60,000 bases of DNA from Polytrichum commune (Eukaryota; Streptophyta; Polytrichopsida; Polytrichales; Polytrichaceae): positions 35,329,501-35,389,500 of the forward strand of contig OX485805.1 in NCBI GenBank assembly GCA_950295325.1, given 5' to 3'. Below the pieces are notes generated by a model. The model searched no databases. It was given only the letters and a program-made list of their open reading frames with translations, and was not told where the DNA came from. Shown here piece by piece: positions 12,231 through 24,715 of this stretch (positions are counted from its first letter, which is position 1; the number at the start of each line of letters is the position of its first letter). Made by a program: the position numbers and the translations under genes.

Positions 12231-13639
12231 GCTCACAATACAATGCTCGTACAAGGTCATCAGGGATCGAACCTCGACCACTAAACATGTGATACAAACC
12301 TTCACATACAATAAGCCATTGAGAAGTCCTATGACTTGGCGGCCACCTCGCGAAGAAAAGTGATCATATACCCCTACAACACCACAACCACACTAACCCC
12401 ACCAATACAAAGATCATCCAGTCACTCAGTTCCCATGGTCACTTTGGTTACTTTGGTTATTATAGTGCCCACCCCGAGAGAGGTTAGTAAGTAGTCTTGC
12501 ATCACTGATATTGTGTCCAGTGGACATAATACCAAGGGTGGGTCGAACAAGCATTTCAATCACGTTAATCCCACTAACGTCATTGTTTCTTCTTTTCTTT
12601 GCAGTCAAAAGTTATGAGGTGGAAACTGCAGTTGAGGTTGACAAACACACTAGCATGCGAGAGCATCAAAATTTTGGGTGGTGGAGGATCAGGTGCGAGA
12701 GCGGGAGGAGGAGAGGTGCAACGCTCTTTCACAAGTGGCCATGTGGGGCTAAGAAGGTGAAGGAGGGCTTGAAGCGGTCACGGAGATGAGAGGGCTCGAT
12801 ATTAGAGCCTATGTGGTGGCTTTAGCATGAAGATGGCCAAAACCACCAACATGGAAATGCAGATGATTATGCAAGGGCAATCCCCACCCCGGATGGCCAT
12901 GGGATTCTCTTGTCAAACGGGTGTGACATTTGTAGTGCCCCTACACCATGAATGTATAAGGTAGTTGAGCTAAAAACCGGCACTTTCATAAACTTTTGTT
13001 ATTTCAAGCTAGTAATATAGGTTGAAATTTGTTTCAAAAGAAATCTATAGATCATCAATTCTATTCAAGACTATACATTTCAAAAAATTCATATGAAACC
13101 TACAAAATTTTGCAAAGTCATTTAAGGAAATGAGCCTTTTATTGTCTACTTGGGGGTGTCTGTTGATGTTGGATTGTCATGTGAGAATCGCCACAAAGTT
13201 GTTCTTGTTGTGGGTGTGAGTCTCCTATTAAAAGAACGTGTTGTCCCCCATTCGTGGATCACTCCTTATGCCGCCTCGTTGAGTAGATAGATCCTTGATT
13301 AGCCTTTGTGATTGGGCAAAGTTGATGCTCTTCTTAGAGTGCGCTTGCATCTTCTCGTACACTGATGTGACTATGAATGGTCACAATGTTGTTGTTTAGA
13401 ACATAATGGTGCATATAAATAATCCTATTTTAAACAATAACTCACTTGATGGCATTGTTGCACTCACTTGTTGGTGTCTTAAGGATGAAAAACAGGGGTC
13501 ACAAAAAGGAAGGTGTTACTTTAAGGCATTGCTACCTTAGGCATCAAAAAATACATTTGATTTTTCACAAGTCTATATTCTCCCCGCCCTATTTGACCAC
13601 TTGAAGGTGGCGCATGAGATGCAATGTGTGGGGATGCTC
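12231..13639. other. No recognisable gene
   Basis: The longest open frame (12511-12789, plus strand, 92 codons) matches nothing I know. The word GGGATCGAACCTCGACC near 12263 looks like a Pol III B box on the minus strand, but I cannot build a tRNA or SINE around it. Confidence 0.5.
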
Positions 13640-13642
13640 TTA

Positions 13643-13987
13643 GAGCCACTTCACACACATGACTAAAGGCCCGTGTACCATTGTATTCTAAAATTTCTCA
13701 TTGGTCAAAAAGACCGAGACTGTCCAAGTTCCCTTCATAGTAGAAGGCGAAGGCCTAAGACCCATTTTTTTCTTCTTCTCATGGATGAAAAGTCTACGTG
13801 AAATACTACATGACAAATTATAAATAATGTCTCCTAATCTTCTGAAAATTGCATCATATCCAACTCCAAAAGGTGAGTTGGAGGCAAAATCTAACATACC
13901 ATGTAAGTGGTACGACCTTTGGATGAGAATGAAGGGTCTTCACAAATTGACGTAGTCACGGTCCTTGGCTCATTTTTGAAGTGGCCC
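13643..13987. mobile_element. Family A MITE, short divergent copy, TTA target duplication
   Basis: The element begins GAGCCACTTCACACACATGA and ends TTTTTGAAGTGGCCC, with TTA on both sides (13640-13642 and 13988-13990). The ends match the termini of the 14062-14566 element, but the 345-bp interior is shorter and diverged. No coding capacity. Confidence 0.75.
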
Positions 13988-14061
13988 TTACCTCCTCATG
14001 CCTTTCAGGGGTTAATAATGTTATCCAAGTGGGCACTAGCTACTAAACAAAAGAGTGCTTA

Positions 14062-14566
14062 GGGCCACTTCACACATGAGCCAAGAGCCATGACCATGAA
14101 ATTGTGAGAACCCAAAAGAAAGTGTCCAAAGGCCGTCCAAACACACCTCCCAAATCATGTAGTGTGGACACGGACCCTCAAGTGTAGTATGAAGTCGTAT
14201 GTGCCCGGGCCCTCAACCAAATGCAATTTCAATGAATTTCTATTCAAGTGAGTTCTCACACATGATAAAATCAAATAAATCAACGGTTTGAGCATTCGGA
14301 GTGCTCTTGTGCTCCGATTTTGTGTTAGACCTATCTCCAAAAGGTGGTTTTTGAAAATAGTCCAAGTGACCATGAAACATGATCCGATCGATGCCATGTA
14401 AGAATCCATGTAGACTTTACATCGATCTTGCATTATTCACATACTCCGTTGGTCCCTCAAGCGTAGTGTGAAGCGAACTTGGACCGGCTCCGCCTTTTCC
14501 CACCAATGAGAGTGCCTTGAAGTGTAATGGTCACGGGCTCTCAGTCTCGTGTGTGAGAAGTGGCCC
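14062..14566. mobile_element. Family A MITE, copy 1
   Basis: The left end GGGCCACTTCACACATGAG pairs with the right end, whose complement reads GGGCCACTTCTCACACACGAG; similarity continues for about 40 bp into GAGCCxTGACCAT. Nearly the whole 505 bp is repeated at 22124-22629 (same orientation) and 21569-22068 (opposite). The left flank is TTA and the right flank TCT, so the target duplication is not clean here. Confidence 0.8.
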
Positions 14567-14815
14567 TCTTATAAAGCATTCCTGACGTGGCAAAAACTAC
14601 ACAGCCTGGCAGCCTTCCATAATGTCCAAGGTTCTAGAAATGGCATCTCGGTTTGAATTCTCCATCGCACGGTCCACTTCAGTTGGATCGGACGGCCGTG
14701 CCTCATCTGAATAACAAACGTGATAAATGCAGCTTCCTAGATCCAACGGCCCCTGACCGTTGGATGGGCGCCAGATCTTGAAGATAAGGAGCTTCCCCAA
14801 CACAGCCTACAGTCT

Positions 14816-15147
14816 ACCCTCTATAAATGTTAACCCTCGGGAGTGGATCAAAGTTAACATTTATAGAGGTGTTAACAGTTAAAATTTATAAAATTACTTT
14901 TTTGAGCAATATACAAATCTTAACAGGATGTAGAGAGAGGAATGTAATTGGATGTGTAGTTTTTATCATCCATATTATGGTTGTATTTCATTCGTTAACA
15001 TTTATATAGTCAAATTTACAAAGAAGGGAGTACCATTTTGTTAACAGTTAACACATTTAACATTTATAGTGTGCAATATGTGGGGAGTAGAAGAAAGTTA
15101 GCATTTAGAGAGGGTTAACACTTATAGGTGTAACATTTATAGAGGGT
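14816..15147. mobile_element. MITE with repeated GTTAACATTTATAG words
   Basis: The 332-bp element has terminal inverted repeats: ACCCTCTATAAATGTTA from 14816 and its complement ending at 15147. Variants of GTTAACATTTATAG recur inside in both orientations, for example near 14854, 14994, 15056, 15113 and 15129. No coding capacity and no obvious target duplication. Confidence 0.6.
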
Positions 15148-16113
15148 GGAGTGTATTGTTGTGGTGGGGGTGCTTTGGAATTCTCCACACTCCAAGACTG
15201 TGGGGACACTACACTAATTATCCCATTTAGGGCTTGTTCACATGGGATCCCAAGTCCCAAGTTCCACCCATGTAAATACTATTGAGAAGAATCGACAAAC
15301 TCTTACAACATGTTCTTGAAAATGTTACCACTTGCATCCCTCTTCGTAACATGCATTATTCGTGGAGATGATTTTGATATGACAAACTAGAGAATCAAAA
15401 ATCAAATTACAAATTGAATCGAATTTTGCATCATGAGATTTCAAGAACATGAATTTGTTTTGTTTTTCAGAATCATCAATTAAAGGGATGCAAGTACTGA
15501 CAAAAAAATCCAATTTTGCAAGGAAAAAACTTTGTTGAAGAGGGAGAAAATTGACCTTGATAAGGAGGTGGAGGATAGAAATCTACATGACAAGATGAAA
15601 CCAACAACCGAAAAAGTAGATAGTTAGAAAATGTTGAAGCAACACGAGCATATTGTATATTACCTAGGAGTTTTTATAAAGCAAAATTAGCTAGAGAATT
15701 AATAGTATAATATAAAGGATCATCATATTCTACCTGATAATAGATACTATAGCTTATTTATAAGTATAGTATATCCATCTAATAATCTACTATATCCATC
15801 AATGCATTTTTTTTAATTCATCATGACGGTACTATTTTCTACCATCTTCTAAAAAATGACAATGACACTTTTATCAACAGTTTGCTTTTTTTTTAGAAGA
15901 AAAAAGAAAACTTGATTGTTGTGTGTTAATCTTCTCTTGAGAACAATTAGCTTGAGTCTAATTTTGATGATAAATTTGTATCATTTGTTGATGTAGTTAC
16001 ATGGTACATAGCTTGATTTGCTTGATGTCATCACAAGTCCATGAATTTGTAAAATTTGCATTCATGTGTACCATTTTTGGAGACTTCATGCCATTTGGCG
16101 AGAAACAACGTGC
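15148..16113. other. No recognisable gene
   Basis: This is AT-rich sequence with short open frames only, and nothing I can annotate. Confidence 0.6.
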
Positions 16114-16116
16114 TTG

Positions 16117-16503
16117 GGGCCAGTTTAGACCATGGTGAAGAAGCACACCATTTGGTTGAGAACTTCAACCCAAGACAAGGTTATTGAGGCAATGGTTGAT
16201 ATAATTGACAAGATGGAAAAAAAAAGACTGCTTGAATTTGGAGTTTTTTGGAGGCCAAGTTTCTTGTCTTAGGGTTTGAGGTTGCCCAAGAAACTTTCTC
16301 TCTAGAGAACTTTCCTAGCAAACGTTATTGCCATGTTGGCATTGATGTCATGGTTTCATTCATGCTTGAACTTCTCAACCACAAAAATCTTGGTTGTAGT
16401 GTAAACCCAGTTGCTGACATACCCATTTCACAGCCAATCATATTGCTCCATTTCCTTCAAATTCTTGGCCAATGCACTTTCTCACCATAGTCTAAACCAA
16501 CCC
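16117..16503. mobile_element. PIF/Harbinger-like MITE, family C copy 2
   Basis: This is a diverged copy of the 5247-5629 element along its full length. Shared blocks include AACCCAAGACAAGGTTATT-like, GGCCAAGTTTCTTGTC and GGTTGTAGTGTAAACCC. Its left end is GGGCCAGTTTAGACC and the complement of its right end GGGTTGGTTTAGAC. Flanks are TTG and TTA, a target duplication with one change. Confidence 0.75.
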
Positions 16504-19500
16504 TTAGTATTATTGACCTTTCACCCATTACATGGATTTAGGGTCAGGGGGGTCACTCCCATAGTTTAGAAAACTACGTGAAAACAAATATAGGGTCCAC
16601 TTTGAAGTTATGACCTACAATTCATAAAACATGTACTTGTAACAAAGCTCAAGTTATATGTTGAACTCCATGATATAAATAAATTAGGGTGTTTACAAAT
16701 TGATCATGTTAGAGAAGTTTTTAAACTAGCATACCATAGGGGTCGGTAGGTTGGGGATTTCCAATAATATGAATTAGGGCCCCACACTATGGTGGAGCAC
16801 CATTGGATGACATCTCATGGATGTCTCTTGATAGTTTGGTGTAATATGTCGGGTTAGATGCAGTTTGGGCCCCCAATGGGTTTGTGCCTTATGTTTAGCT
16901 TTATGAGCTCCCAATTAGGGTTTGTGGGAGCTCTTCATAGTTTTCATGTATGTGCAAACTCCCATTATCTTGCGCTCCTTAGGTGTGCCCATCCCAAGCT
17001 TCATCTTTCCAACTATCGGATTATTGCTTGTTTGGTATATGGGTAGGGTTTAGGGTTTTGAATTCTTGTTGTGATTTCTCACCTTTTTGGGGGAGCATTT
17101 TCAACATGAAGGAGGTGGTCTATGCCAGTAGGAGGTGTTCATATGAACGATACCAACTGCGACTCGAGGTAATCAAACCTAGTGAGGTTGTGGGTTACAA
17201 CCTATATTTGTAATATCTTTGAAGTTGAAATTATTCTCATTTGATGATGCCTATGCTACTCCATAACATTATTTAAACTTGCGAATATCTTGAGGGCGAC
17301 ACATATGCAAAACTCAAACCACTATTCATATTGTAGATTGGCCCTTTTAATTATTTGATATTGAGAGTAAATGCAAGCTTGAAGGGCTCAATAAAGTTTG
17401 TAAGAATGTATATATTATGCCACTATTGATCCCAACCTTGAATCCAAAAAATGCATGCATGTGGTTGACCTAGATTTTGGATCTTAACAAACTCTACCGT
17501 GCATAGCAGAGGAGGTTGAAATCCAAAATTTTACTCTCTTGATGACTATGACCAATCATTGCCTTCACATATTTGTTTTATAATTAATAGTGGGAGCACT
17601 GACCAAGTGGCATTTGACCTGAAGTCCACATTGGTGAATGCCGAGGTTATGGCTAGATAGTTGTTGGCCAAAGATAAACTTAGGAAAGATCTAAAACTAG
17701 TAACCCTGGAGGATAACCATCATCCAAAAACTGTAAAGTGGCATCTTAAAAAAAAAAAACTTCAAGGAAACCTGCAACAATAACAATCGAAGGAGAAGGT
17801 GAAGATAAAAATGAAATGTTGGGATCAAACTCTCAGTGGGAGGATATTGATGCAGACACATTAATCACTTTGTGTCATGCACCTCTCCATGAGGAATCCC
17901 CGAAACACTATCGGCACAAGGGGGGATCCCATAGTGACACCCATGACTTGTGATGCCATTGGTGAGAGAGCCCAAGTGATCCTAATGTGGGTGAGGGCCC
18001 AGGCATTGGGAAAGCCTCCCACCCACGGAGACTAGGAGGCACGAGGGTAAGGCCATAAGCTATGCGTAGCTTATGGTGTGCATATTCTAAAATTATCAAG
18101 AACACCTTAATTGGAGGTGTGAGCGAGGAGATATGGCAATTTGAGTGGAGAGATGTTCCGGGACAGCACCCTGGTACAGCAGTGGCCTGCTGGGAGTGGC
18201 TCCCAGGACTGCCAAGGTTTGAATAAGCATAACTTCCTCAATACTTGCCCAAAAGGGGCAAGTGAGGAGTTCATTGGCATCTACATGAAACATAGATGAC
18301 GATGGAGTGGTTGAATGTGAGCATTAGAGATTGTACAATGAAGTTATGCATGTCTGAAGTTGTTGGGGGCTTCGAGCCCCAACGGCTAAGGGAAAAAATC
18401 TACTTGGCCCCAAAACTCTCGGTAAAGAGACAAAATGTTTCTTTACAGTGGGGTAGGGGCCCTACCAAAAGTCCTAGAGGCTTATATGGGTGAGGTGGTG
18501 TGGCCGGCCAAACCCACCCGAGGCCGAATTGCATGGCCTTCATGGACATTGGCCTAACATGGGGGCATAGTTGCCTAGTATAGTTCGGGTTGTTGTAGTG
18601 TTGCTTCGGCAACGCGATGATCAACTTAACATTTGACTTCCATGAATGAAAGTCCACATCTAAGCATTGGAACTGATTAAGCGGTGAGTCCCGAATGCAA
18701 GTGTAGGAGAGTTGGTCCCCCTCTTATGAACTAAGAGGTCCGCAGTATAGGGAGCTAACCATTTGCATGGCGGAATGCGAAGGGTTAGCACTTGTGATCC
18801 TTGCTAGAATTGAAAAATGACCAAGATAGTTAAGGGGAGCTAGCAAGGGTTGTGACACTTTGTGCAAAGAGATGGCGTTATAATTTATGAAAAACTGTAG
18901 ACAAGGTAACTTATATTGTATTGCAAAATGTCAAATTCAAATTGGGGTCAATCAGGGTTTTTTTTAATTTTCTAATGTTTTGCCTCTTGCATGGCCCCCC
19001 TTTCCCCATTGGGAAGGCAAGACTACTTGGAGAGTTTAGTAGTCTTTTATCCATGATAACGATTGCATGAAGATCATAAAAATAGATTGAAAGGTTACAA
19101 TGGAAAGGGCTTGAAAGGTTAATAATGCAACTTCAATGGAGTTCTCACTAATTATTGATCTCCAATGCACTCTAACCTCCTTAATGTCATGCATGTGGCA
19201 ACAAAAGTGCATGTGATATTAAGAAGGTATGCAATGTTAAGATGCATGCGTGATAGTAGAGAATTAGTGTAGCATGTGGCATTATGGAGTAACACAAAGT
19301 CAACATTGCAATGATGACAATGTGATGCGTGTGAGTGTGTAGTTTGAATTTTTTTGGTGGATTCTTTTTATGTCAAAACTTGTGATATATGAGAGGGAAA
19401 TGTGACAACGAGGAGGGAGATTTAAAATGAGCACATCTACTCCCTGGGGTTTCAAGATATAAGAGAGGGAGTGACATTACAAAGGGTGAGATTACGAAGG

Positions 19501-19842
19501 TTAGGGTGCACATGTGAATAATTGCCTTGGATGAGAAGAATCATAATCTACATGAAATATTCCGATGTGGAACCAAGGCGTGCAACATTTAAACAAACAC
19601 AACTCACTATAAAGTAGATGTTTCATATATCCTTTTGACGAGAAGTAATAACATTTGTCCCATAACCCTCCTTCATAAACCCGTTTTGGGTTTACATATG
19701 TGCTTGCATTTCTGCTCAAAACACAATATTCATTAAAATGAGAGTTTTCCAGTGAATTGAGAGTACATAAAGCAAACCATTAATCCAAGAATGAAATGAA
19801 AACCACTGGAAAGTTGTAGAGCACAAGTAAAAAAATAACATT
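16504..19842. other. No intact gene; possible eroded coding stretch near 17.6-17.8 kb
   Basis: Nothing recognisable is encoded. Between about 17,590 and 17,760 one plus frame stays open apart from one stop and reads as a Lys/Leu/Asp-rich segment, which could be an old gene or transposon fragment. I cannot assign it. Confidence 0.45.
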
Positions 19843-19879
19843 TGATTTTCCGCCGTAAATTCCGCCGTAAATTCCGCCG
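19843..19879. repeat. 12-bp tandem repeat, three units
   Basis: The unit AATTCCGCCGTA, with TTTTCCGCCGTA as the first variant, occurs three times directly against the left end of the next element. Confidence 0.75.
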
Positions 19880-20200
19880 TAGTTTCCATTAAAATGAGAG
19901 TATGTTAAGCTGGGAAATCGACTCATTTAGGTCAACTCAACCTAAATTGACTAACATAATTGTCCTCGTTTAGGTCGACTCAACCTAAATTGACAAAATA
20001 TTGTCCTCGTTTAGGTCGACTCAACCTAAATTGACAACATAATGTCCTCATTTAGGCCGACTCAACCTAAATTGACAACATAATGTCCTCATTTAGGTCG
20101 ACTCAACCTAAATTGACAAAATATTGTCCTCATTTAAGTCGACTCAACCTAAATGAGTCGATTTCCCAACTTAACATACTCTCATTTTAATGGAAACTAC
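19879..20200. mobile_element. TIR element enclosing a 41-bp tandem array of hairpins
   Basis: Terminal inverted repeats of about 53 bp carry a single mismatch: both ends read GTAGTTTCCATTAAAATGAG inward and run to CGACTCATTTAGG. Almost all the space between is a tandem array (about 19924-20155) of six units of 41-44 bp, the last truncated. Each unit contains TTTAGGT-CGACTCA-ACCTAAA, itself a 7-bp stem with a 7-nt loop. The whole 322 bp can fold as one long hairpin carrying smaller ones. No coding capacity; flanks show no clear target duplication. A partial match to the terminus, CATTAAAATGAGAGT, occurs at about 19733. Confidence 0.8.
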
Positions 20201-21568
20201 ACGTCTGAAGTATAATCTAGTATTTATCAACCTAACATGACTTTTAGGTGTCCAAATGGCCAATATTATTTTGAGAGGATCCCACTCTTTCAAAATATTG
20301 AATATTGTGTTTCAAGATGAAGCGTCCCTCATCCGTGCAAGCCCCATAAGATCGGCATCGTCTCTCTCTCTCTATTTCATATAGTGCTAGAAAATTGCAA
20401 CTAACCTATGATCTTGAAGTGGTCGAGCTCCCCATTCTATATAAGGAAAAACATTCACATACATAGGCGGTAAAAGTATGGATGTCTTCATTAGCTATCC
20501 TTGTGGGAGCGGGAGGGGATGGGGGGTAGAAATTTGTTAAGAAAATATGTAGCTTTTAGCAATTTACGATCATTTGAAAGCTAGAGTCACATTTTGAGAC
20601 ATTCAAACCTTGAAGGGTTAAGATTCAAGCTCTACAACTAGCTTTTAACATCCACTTCATTACAATAAGGGTATGTAGCTATGGGAGATCAATGCTTGTG
20701 TAGGTAGGTTAGTCCATGCACCTATTGATTACGGATTGAGATGTTCATAGGTCGGTAACTTAGTAGGTTGTGAGTAATAATATGTCCATCACGTGGCGAA
20801 GAAAATGAACATGGACATGGTAGTCGATTGTATAAGAAATTAAAAACATACATATATCCATGGACTACATCAAACGTTTGGAGTTTATAAAAAAAAAAAC
20901 TCGTATCATTTTGTAGCTCTTACATTTCATTACTTACCATATCCACATGGCCTTCTTGGAATGACCTTGACATGTCGGGCCTTAAGTTCATGTTCCAAAT
21001 ATGTCCATCATGCAATAAGTGACATGACCGCATTTGGCATATGCAATGGGCCATAGGCTATAGCACTCAACATCCACGAAGAAGGGGGGGGGTGTACTTG
21101 TTATGTATCCAATGAAAGCCCCCCTTCAACGATGCCCTTAATGGGTACACGTACCTTTATGTTTTCGACATGGGAAATCTCTTGGAAATCCACATCTCAA
21201 ATGTTGACATTGACCAAAGTGTACCAATGTTAAACCCTAGAGTTAACTCATACAAGTAGCTAGCTAGGGAGGAGGATAACTTATAAAGCCTTGTGAGCGG
21301 AAGTTTCATAACAATAGCCCACAATCCTTAACTTAGAATTGTACCTCATGCATCTCTATAAGCCATGGATTCCACCTATGCCCCAACAGTCCGAGGACTT
21401 TGGCTTCTATTTTATAGTGTTGGTCCATGACCAACACCCCGCCTTTCTCACCAAAAAGATTGTATAATTAATTCCACGACATTATGAGTTGACTCGGTGC
21501 AATTTCTCTACAGTTGGAGCCCTTTGGGATGAGGCAAGTGCTTAAGTTGCACTGACACATTTATCATA
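20201..21568. other. No recognisable gene
   Basis: This is non-coding sequence with a (TC)n run near 20360-20372 and a G run near 21085, and nothing else I can support. Confidence 0.6.
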
Positions 21569-22066
21569 GGGCCACTTCACACACGAGACTGAGAGCCCGT
21601 GACCATTTCACTTCGAGCACTCTCATTGGTGGAAAAGGCGGAGCTGGTCCAAGGTTGCTTCACAATATGCTTGAGGGACCAATGGAGTATGTGAATGCAA
21701 GATGGATGTGAAGTCTACATGGATTCCTACATGGCATTGAATGGGTCATGTTTCATGGTCACTTGGATTGTTTTCAGAAAACCATCTTTTGGAGGTAGGC
21801 CTAGCACAAAACCGAGAGACCATGGCACTCCGAACGTTCACAACCGTTGGTTTAATTCATTTTGTCATATGTGAGGATCCGCATGAATAGAAATTCATTG
21901 AAATAGCATTTGGTTGAGGGTATGGACACATATGACTTTCACACTACACTTGAAGGTTTGTGACTACACTACATGATTTTGGAGGTGTCTTGGGACGGCC
22001 TTTGGACACTTTATTTTGGGCTCTCACACTTTCATGGTCACGCCTCTTGGCTCATGTGTGAAGTGG

Positions 22067-22068
<2 letters not shown>
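21569..22068 (-). mobile_element. Family A MITE, copy 2 (inverted)
   Basis: This is the reverse complement of the 14062-14566 and 22124-22629 elements across its full length. It starts GGGCCACTTCACACACGAG. Its other end runs AAGTGGCC straight into a (TC)n tract, which seems to have replaced the last base or two. Confidence 0.8.

Positions 22069-22110
<42 letters not shown>
22069..22110. repeat. (TC)n microsatellite, about 42 bp
   Basis: Uninterrupted TC dinucleotides lie at the junction between two oppositely oriented family A elements. Confidence 0.95.
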
Positions 22111-22113
<3 letters not shown>

Positions 22114-22123
22114 TTTGACCTAA

Positions 22124-22629
22124 GGGCCACTCACACATGAGCCAAGAGCCGTGACCATGAAGTTGTGAGAGCCCAAAAGAAAGTGTCCAAAGGCCGTTCC
22201 AACACACCTCCAAACTCATGTCGTGTGGTCACAGACCCTCAAGTGTAGTGTGAAGTCATATGTGACCGGGCCCTCAACCAAATGCTATTTCAATGAATTT
22301 CTATTCATGCAGGTTCTCACATATGATAAAATAAAATAAACCAATAGTTTTTAGCGTTTGGAGTGTCATGGTCTCCCGATTTTGTGTTAAGCCTACCTTC
22401 AAGAGGTGGTTTTTGAAAATAATCCAAGTGACCATGAAATATGAGCCATTCAATGCCGTGTAGGAATCCATATATGTCGACTTTATTTCCATCTTGCATT
22501 CGCTTATATACTCCGTTGGTCCCTCAAGCGTAGTGTGAAGCGAACTTGGATTGGCTCCGGCTTTTCCACCAATGAGAGTGCTTGAAGTGTAATGGTCACG
22601 GGCTCTCAGTCTCGTGTGTGAAGTGGCCC
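22124..22629 (+). mobile_element. Family A MITE, copy 3, TAA target duplication
   Basis: The 506-bp element is bounded by GGGCCACTCACACATGAG and the complement GGGCCACTTCACACACGAG, with TAA on both sides (22121-22123 and 22630-22632). It matches the 14062 copy in order and orientation. With the 21569-22068 copy it makes a large inverted repeat with 500-bp arms. Confidence 0.85.
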
Positions 22630-22632
22630 TAA

Positions 22633-22995
22633 GGTATGTGTGGGTGTTATTTGGTTCATTTTCCATGTTCTCCAACCTCTATCGACTAGATTTACATAAC
22701 AAAACTCATGTTGCATTGGCAAATCTACAATGAAACATATGCAAAAAAGCCGAACTGAAAATATGACCTCTCTTGGTTTAGCACTTGTGGTTATCGGAAG
22801 CGCATGTTTGTTGATTTTCTAAACTAGATACATAGGTCCTCCCAATTATGTTTATTAACGAGTGTAGAGTAGTTTTTGTTATTTGAAGACCTAGTCTAAC
22901 CTCTTTTAACACTTGTCTTTATGGTGTGTGCTCATTGATCCTCACCGAACCACGTACCAATCAAAGATAGGGCCCCACTGAAGACCCATCTGCCT
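22633..22995 (+). mobile_element. Dispersed repeat family D, copy 1
   Basis: This matches 37965-38345 and, in two pieces, 44757-45676. Shared blocks include TAGATTTACA, AACAAAACTCATGTTGCATT-like, ATACATAGGTCCTCCCAAT and CCTCACCGAACCAC. The ends GGTATGTGTGGG and CCCATCTGCC are roughly inverted. It starts directly after the TAA that ends the family A element. No coding capacity. Confidence 0.65.
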
Positions 22996-24589
22996 TAATC
23001 CCTAAGCATATGGGAGCCCCATATATGGGCCTCTCTTTGCAAAAAAAAAGGAAAAAGAAAAAGAAAATCATATTTAAGCTACATGCTTTCATTCTTGGTT
23101 GATCACGTTTTTTATTTTATTTTAAATTTTTGTGGCACAAATTGAAAATTAAATTGCAAGAGGGTAACCAGCTTGGTTAATCATGTCAAAGGTGATCTTA
23201 TCTATAATCAACTCATTCTTAAAGTGAAGTATTTGAATAAGTTAAAACACTTTGATGTTATTGAAGAGTTAAGTTCAAATACATAACATGAGTACCTTGG
23301 ATGCATATACATATGCGGTAATATGATCATCAATTTCTAGTACATAGATAGCGTTTATATCAAGGTTTCAAACACATGAATGTGTTTAATATTATTTATG
23401 ACCATTGGCAACAAAGCCCCTTTAAAACACATGTATATAGTTGTATAATACCATATATTGAGACCCCACGTTCTTTAAGGGTTGGTCAACCCTAAGCAAC
23501 CAAGTGTCCAAGAGGCGCTATATGGGCCTATACATCCACGAAAACATGTATTTGGGTTTTATATGCAACTCATCCCAAGATACATAAGTGTGTCAAAATT
23601 GAACTTATCTATAATTAAGTGATCAGTCAAATGCACTTTTTAATAGACTTGAGTACCTTATTGTACATAATCAAAGATCCCAATTCAAATACTTGACTAG
23701 GTGCCCTTGGATGTATTTATATATTTAGTATATTGATCATCAATGTCGCATATAACAAACCTGAACTTATCAGACAATTTGTTTCCTTCATCAAAGCAAT
23801 ATTTGTTGCCATGATTTTCAAATAGAAAACCGGGGGCCTAGGTGGAACCTCGCCCAATTTAACCTAGTGCCACCAAACAATCAAAGATTTGTTACATGTT
23901 TTCAGAACTATGTCACCTATGTGGACAAGGGCCCCATGGTTTCAGCTGATACTGAAATCCTAGCCATCGGTTCCACTAAATTTTGATTATGGATGACGGG
24001 GCAACTACATCTAACAATTTTCAGTTACCATATGGTGCCCATAACCATGCCATGACCCTAACCACATGTCCTATTGTAAAATTATTGGTTAGCCACCTAC
24101 ACTTTATTTCGAAAACGATTGTGTATTTTTTTTCTTCTCGACATACAATAATGTACTAAAACAAATCTTGAACCCCAAAAATACGATTTCAAGACCTGAC
24201 AAATATTATAATTCATCTAACACATTTATATATATACCTTTTTCTCCCTTATATTGATTAACTTAATCTTCATACCAATAGATGCATATAGTGGCCATAT
24301 AATGGGATCAGAGTTATGTGTAAACTTCAAGTGAGTTGACTAAAAGGTGAGTTTAGAAGCATACCCATAATCTCACCCAAGCTTTCCCAAATATTGAATC
24401 CACATGCTCAAAGAGTGACATCAAACTAGCAGAACCCATCATTTCTAGCTTGTCATACTAGAATGGGTGGATCAAACTAACCTTGCATAGCCTGATATGA
24501 GATTCAGGGTGATGAAACCCATGGAATTACCCTATTTTAAATCATACATTTCTTTCAAGAAAAAAGAACTGATGGCAAGAAGAGATCCA

Positions 24590-24715
24590 AGAAGAACCCA
24601 ACTTTCAGAATAGGCTCCGACGACACACAATGACAAAACTAACGAGCTCTTAAAAGAAGACTTTCGCAAAGAAGGATCAAACCCACGGTTTCGTGCCTCT
24701 TTCAAGGAGACTTCC
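24590..24715 (+). repeat. Dispersed repeat family G, copy 1
   Basis: This matches the complement of 42655-42780 in intron 1 of the receptor kinase gene. Shared words include CCAACTTTCA, ATAGGCTCCGA and GCAAAGAAGGATCAAACCCA. No coding capacity. Confidence 0.55.

Noticed and set aside
12255-12300. tRNA- or SINE-like B box on the minus strand
   Set aside because: No A box at a suitable distance and no cloverleaf or poly(T) stop could be found.
19924-20155. CRISPR-like array of regular repeats
   Set aside because: Units are contiguous 41-bp tandem copies without unique spacers, inside a plant inverted-repeat element.
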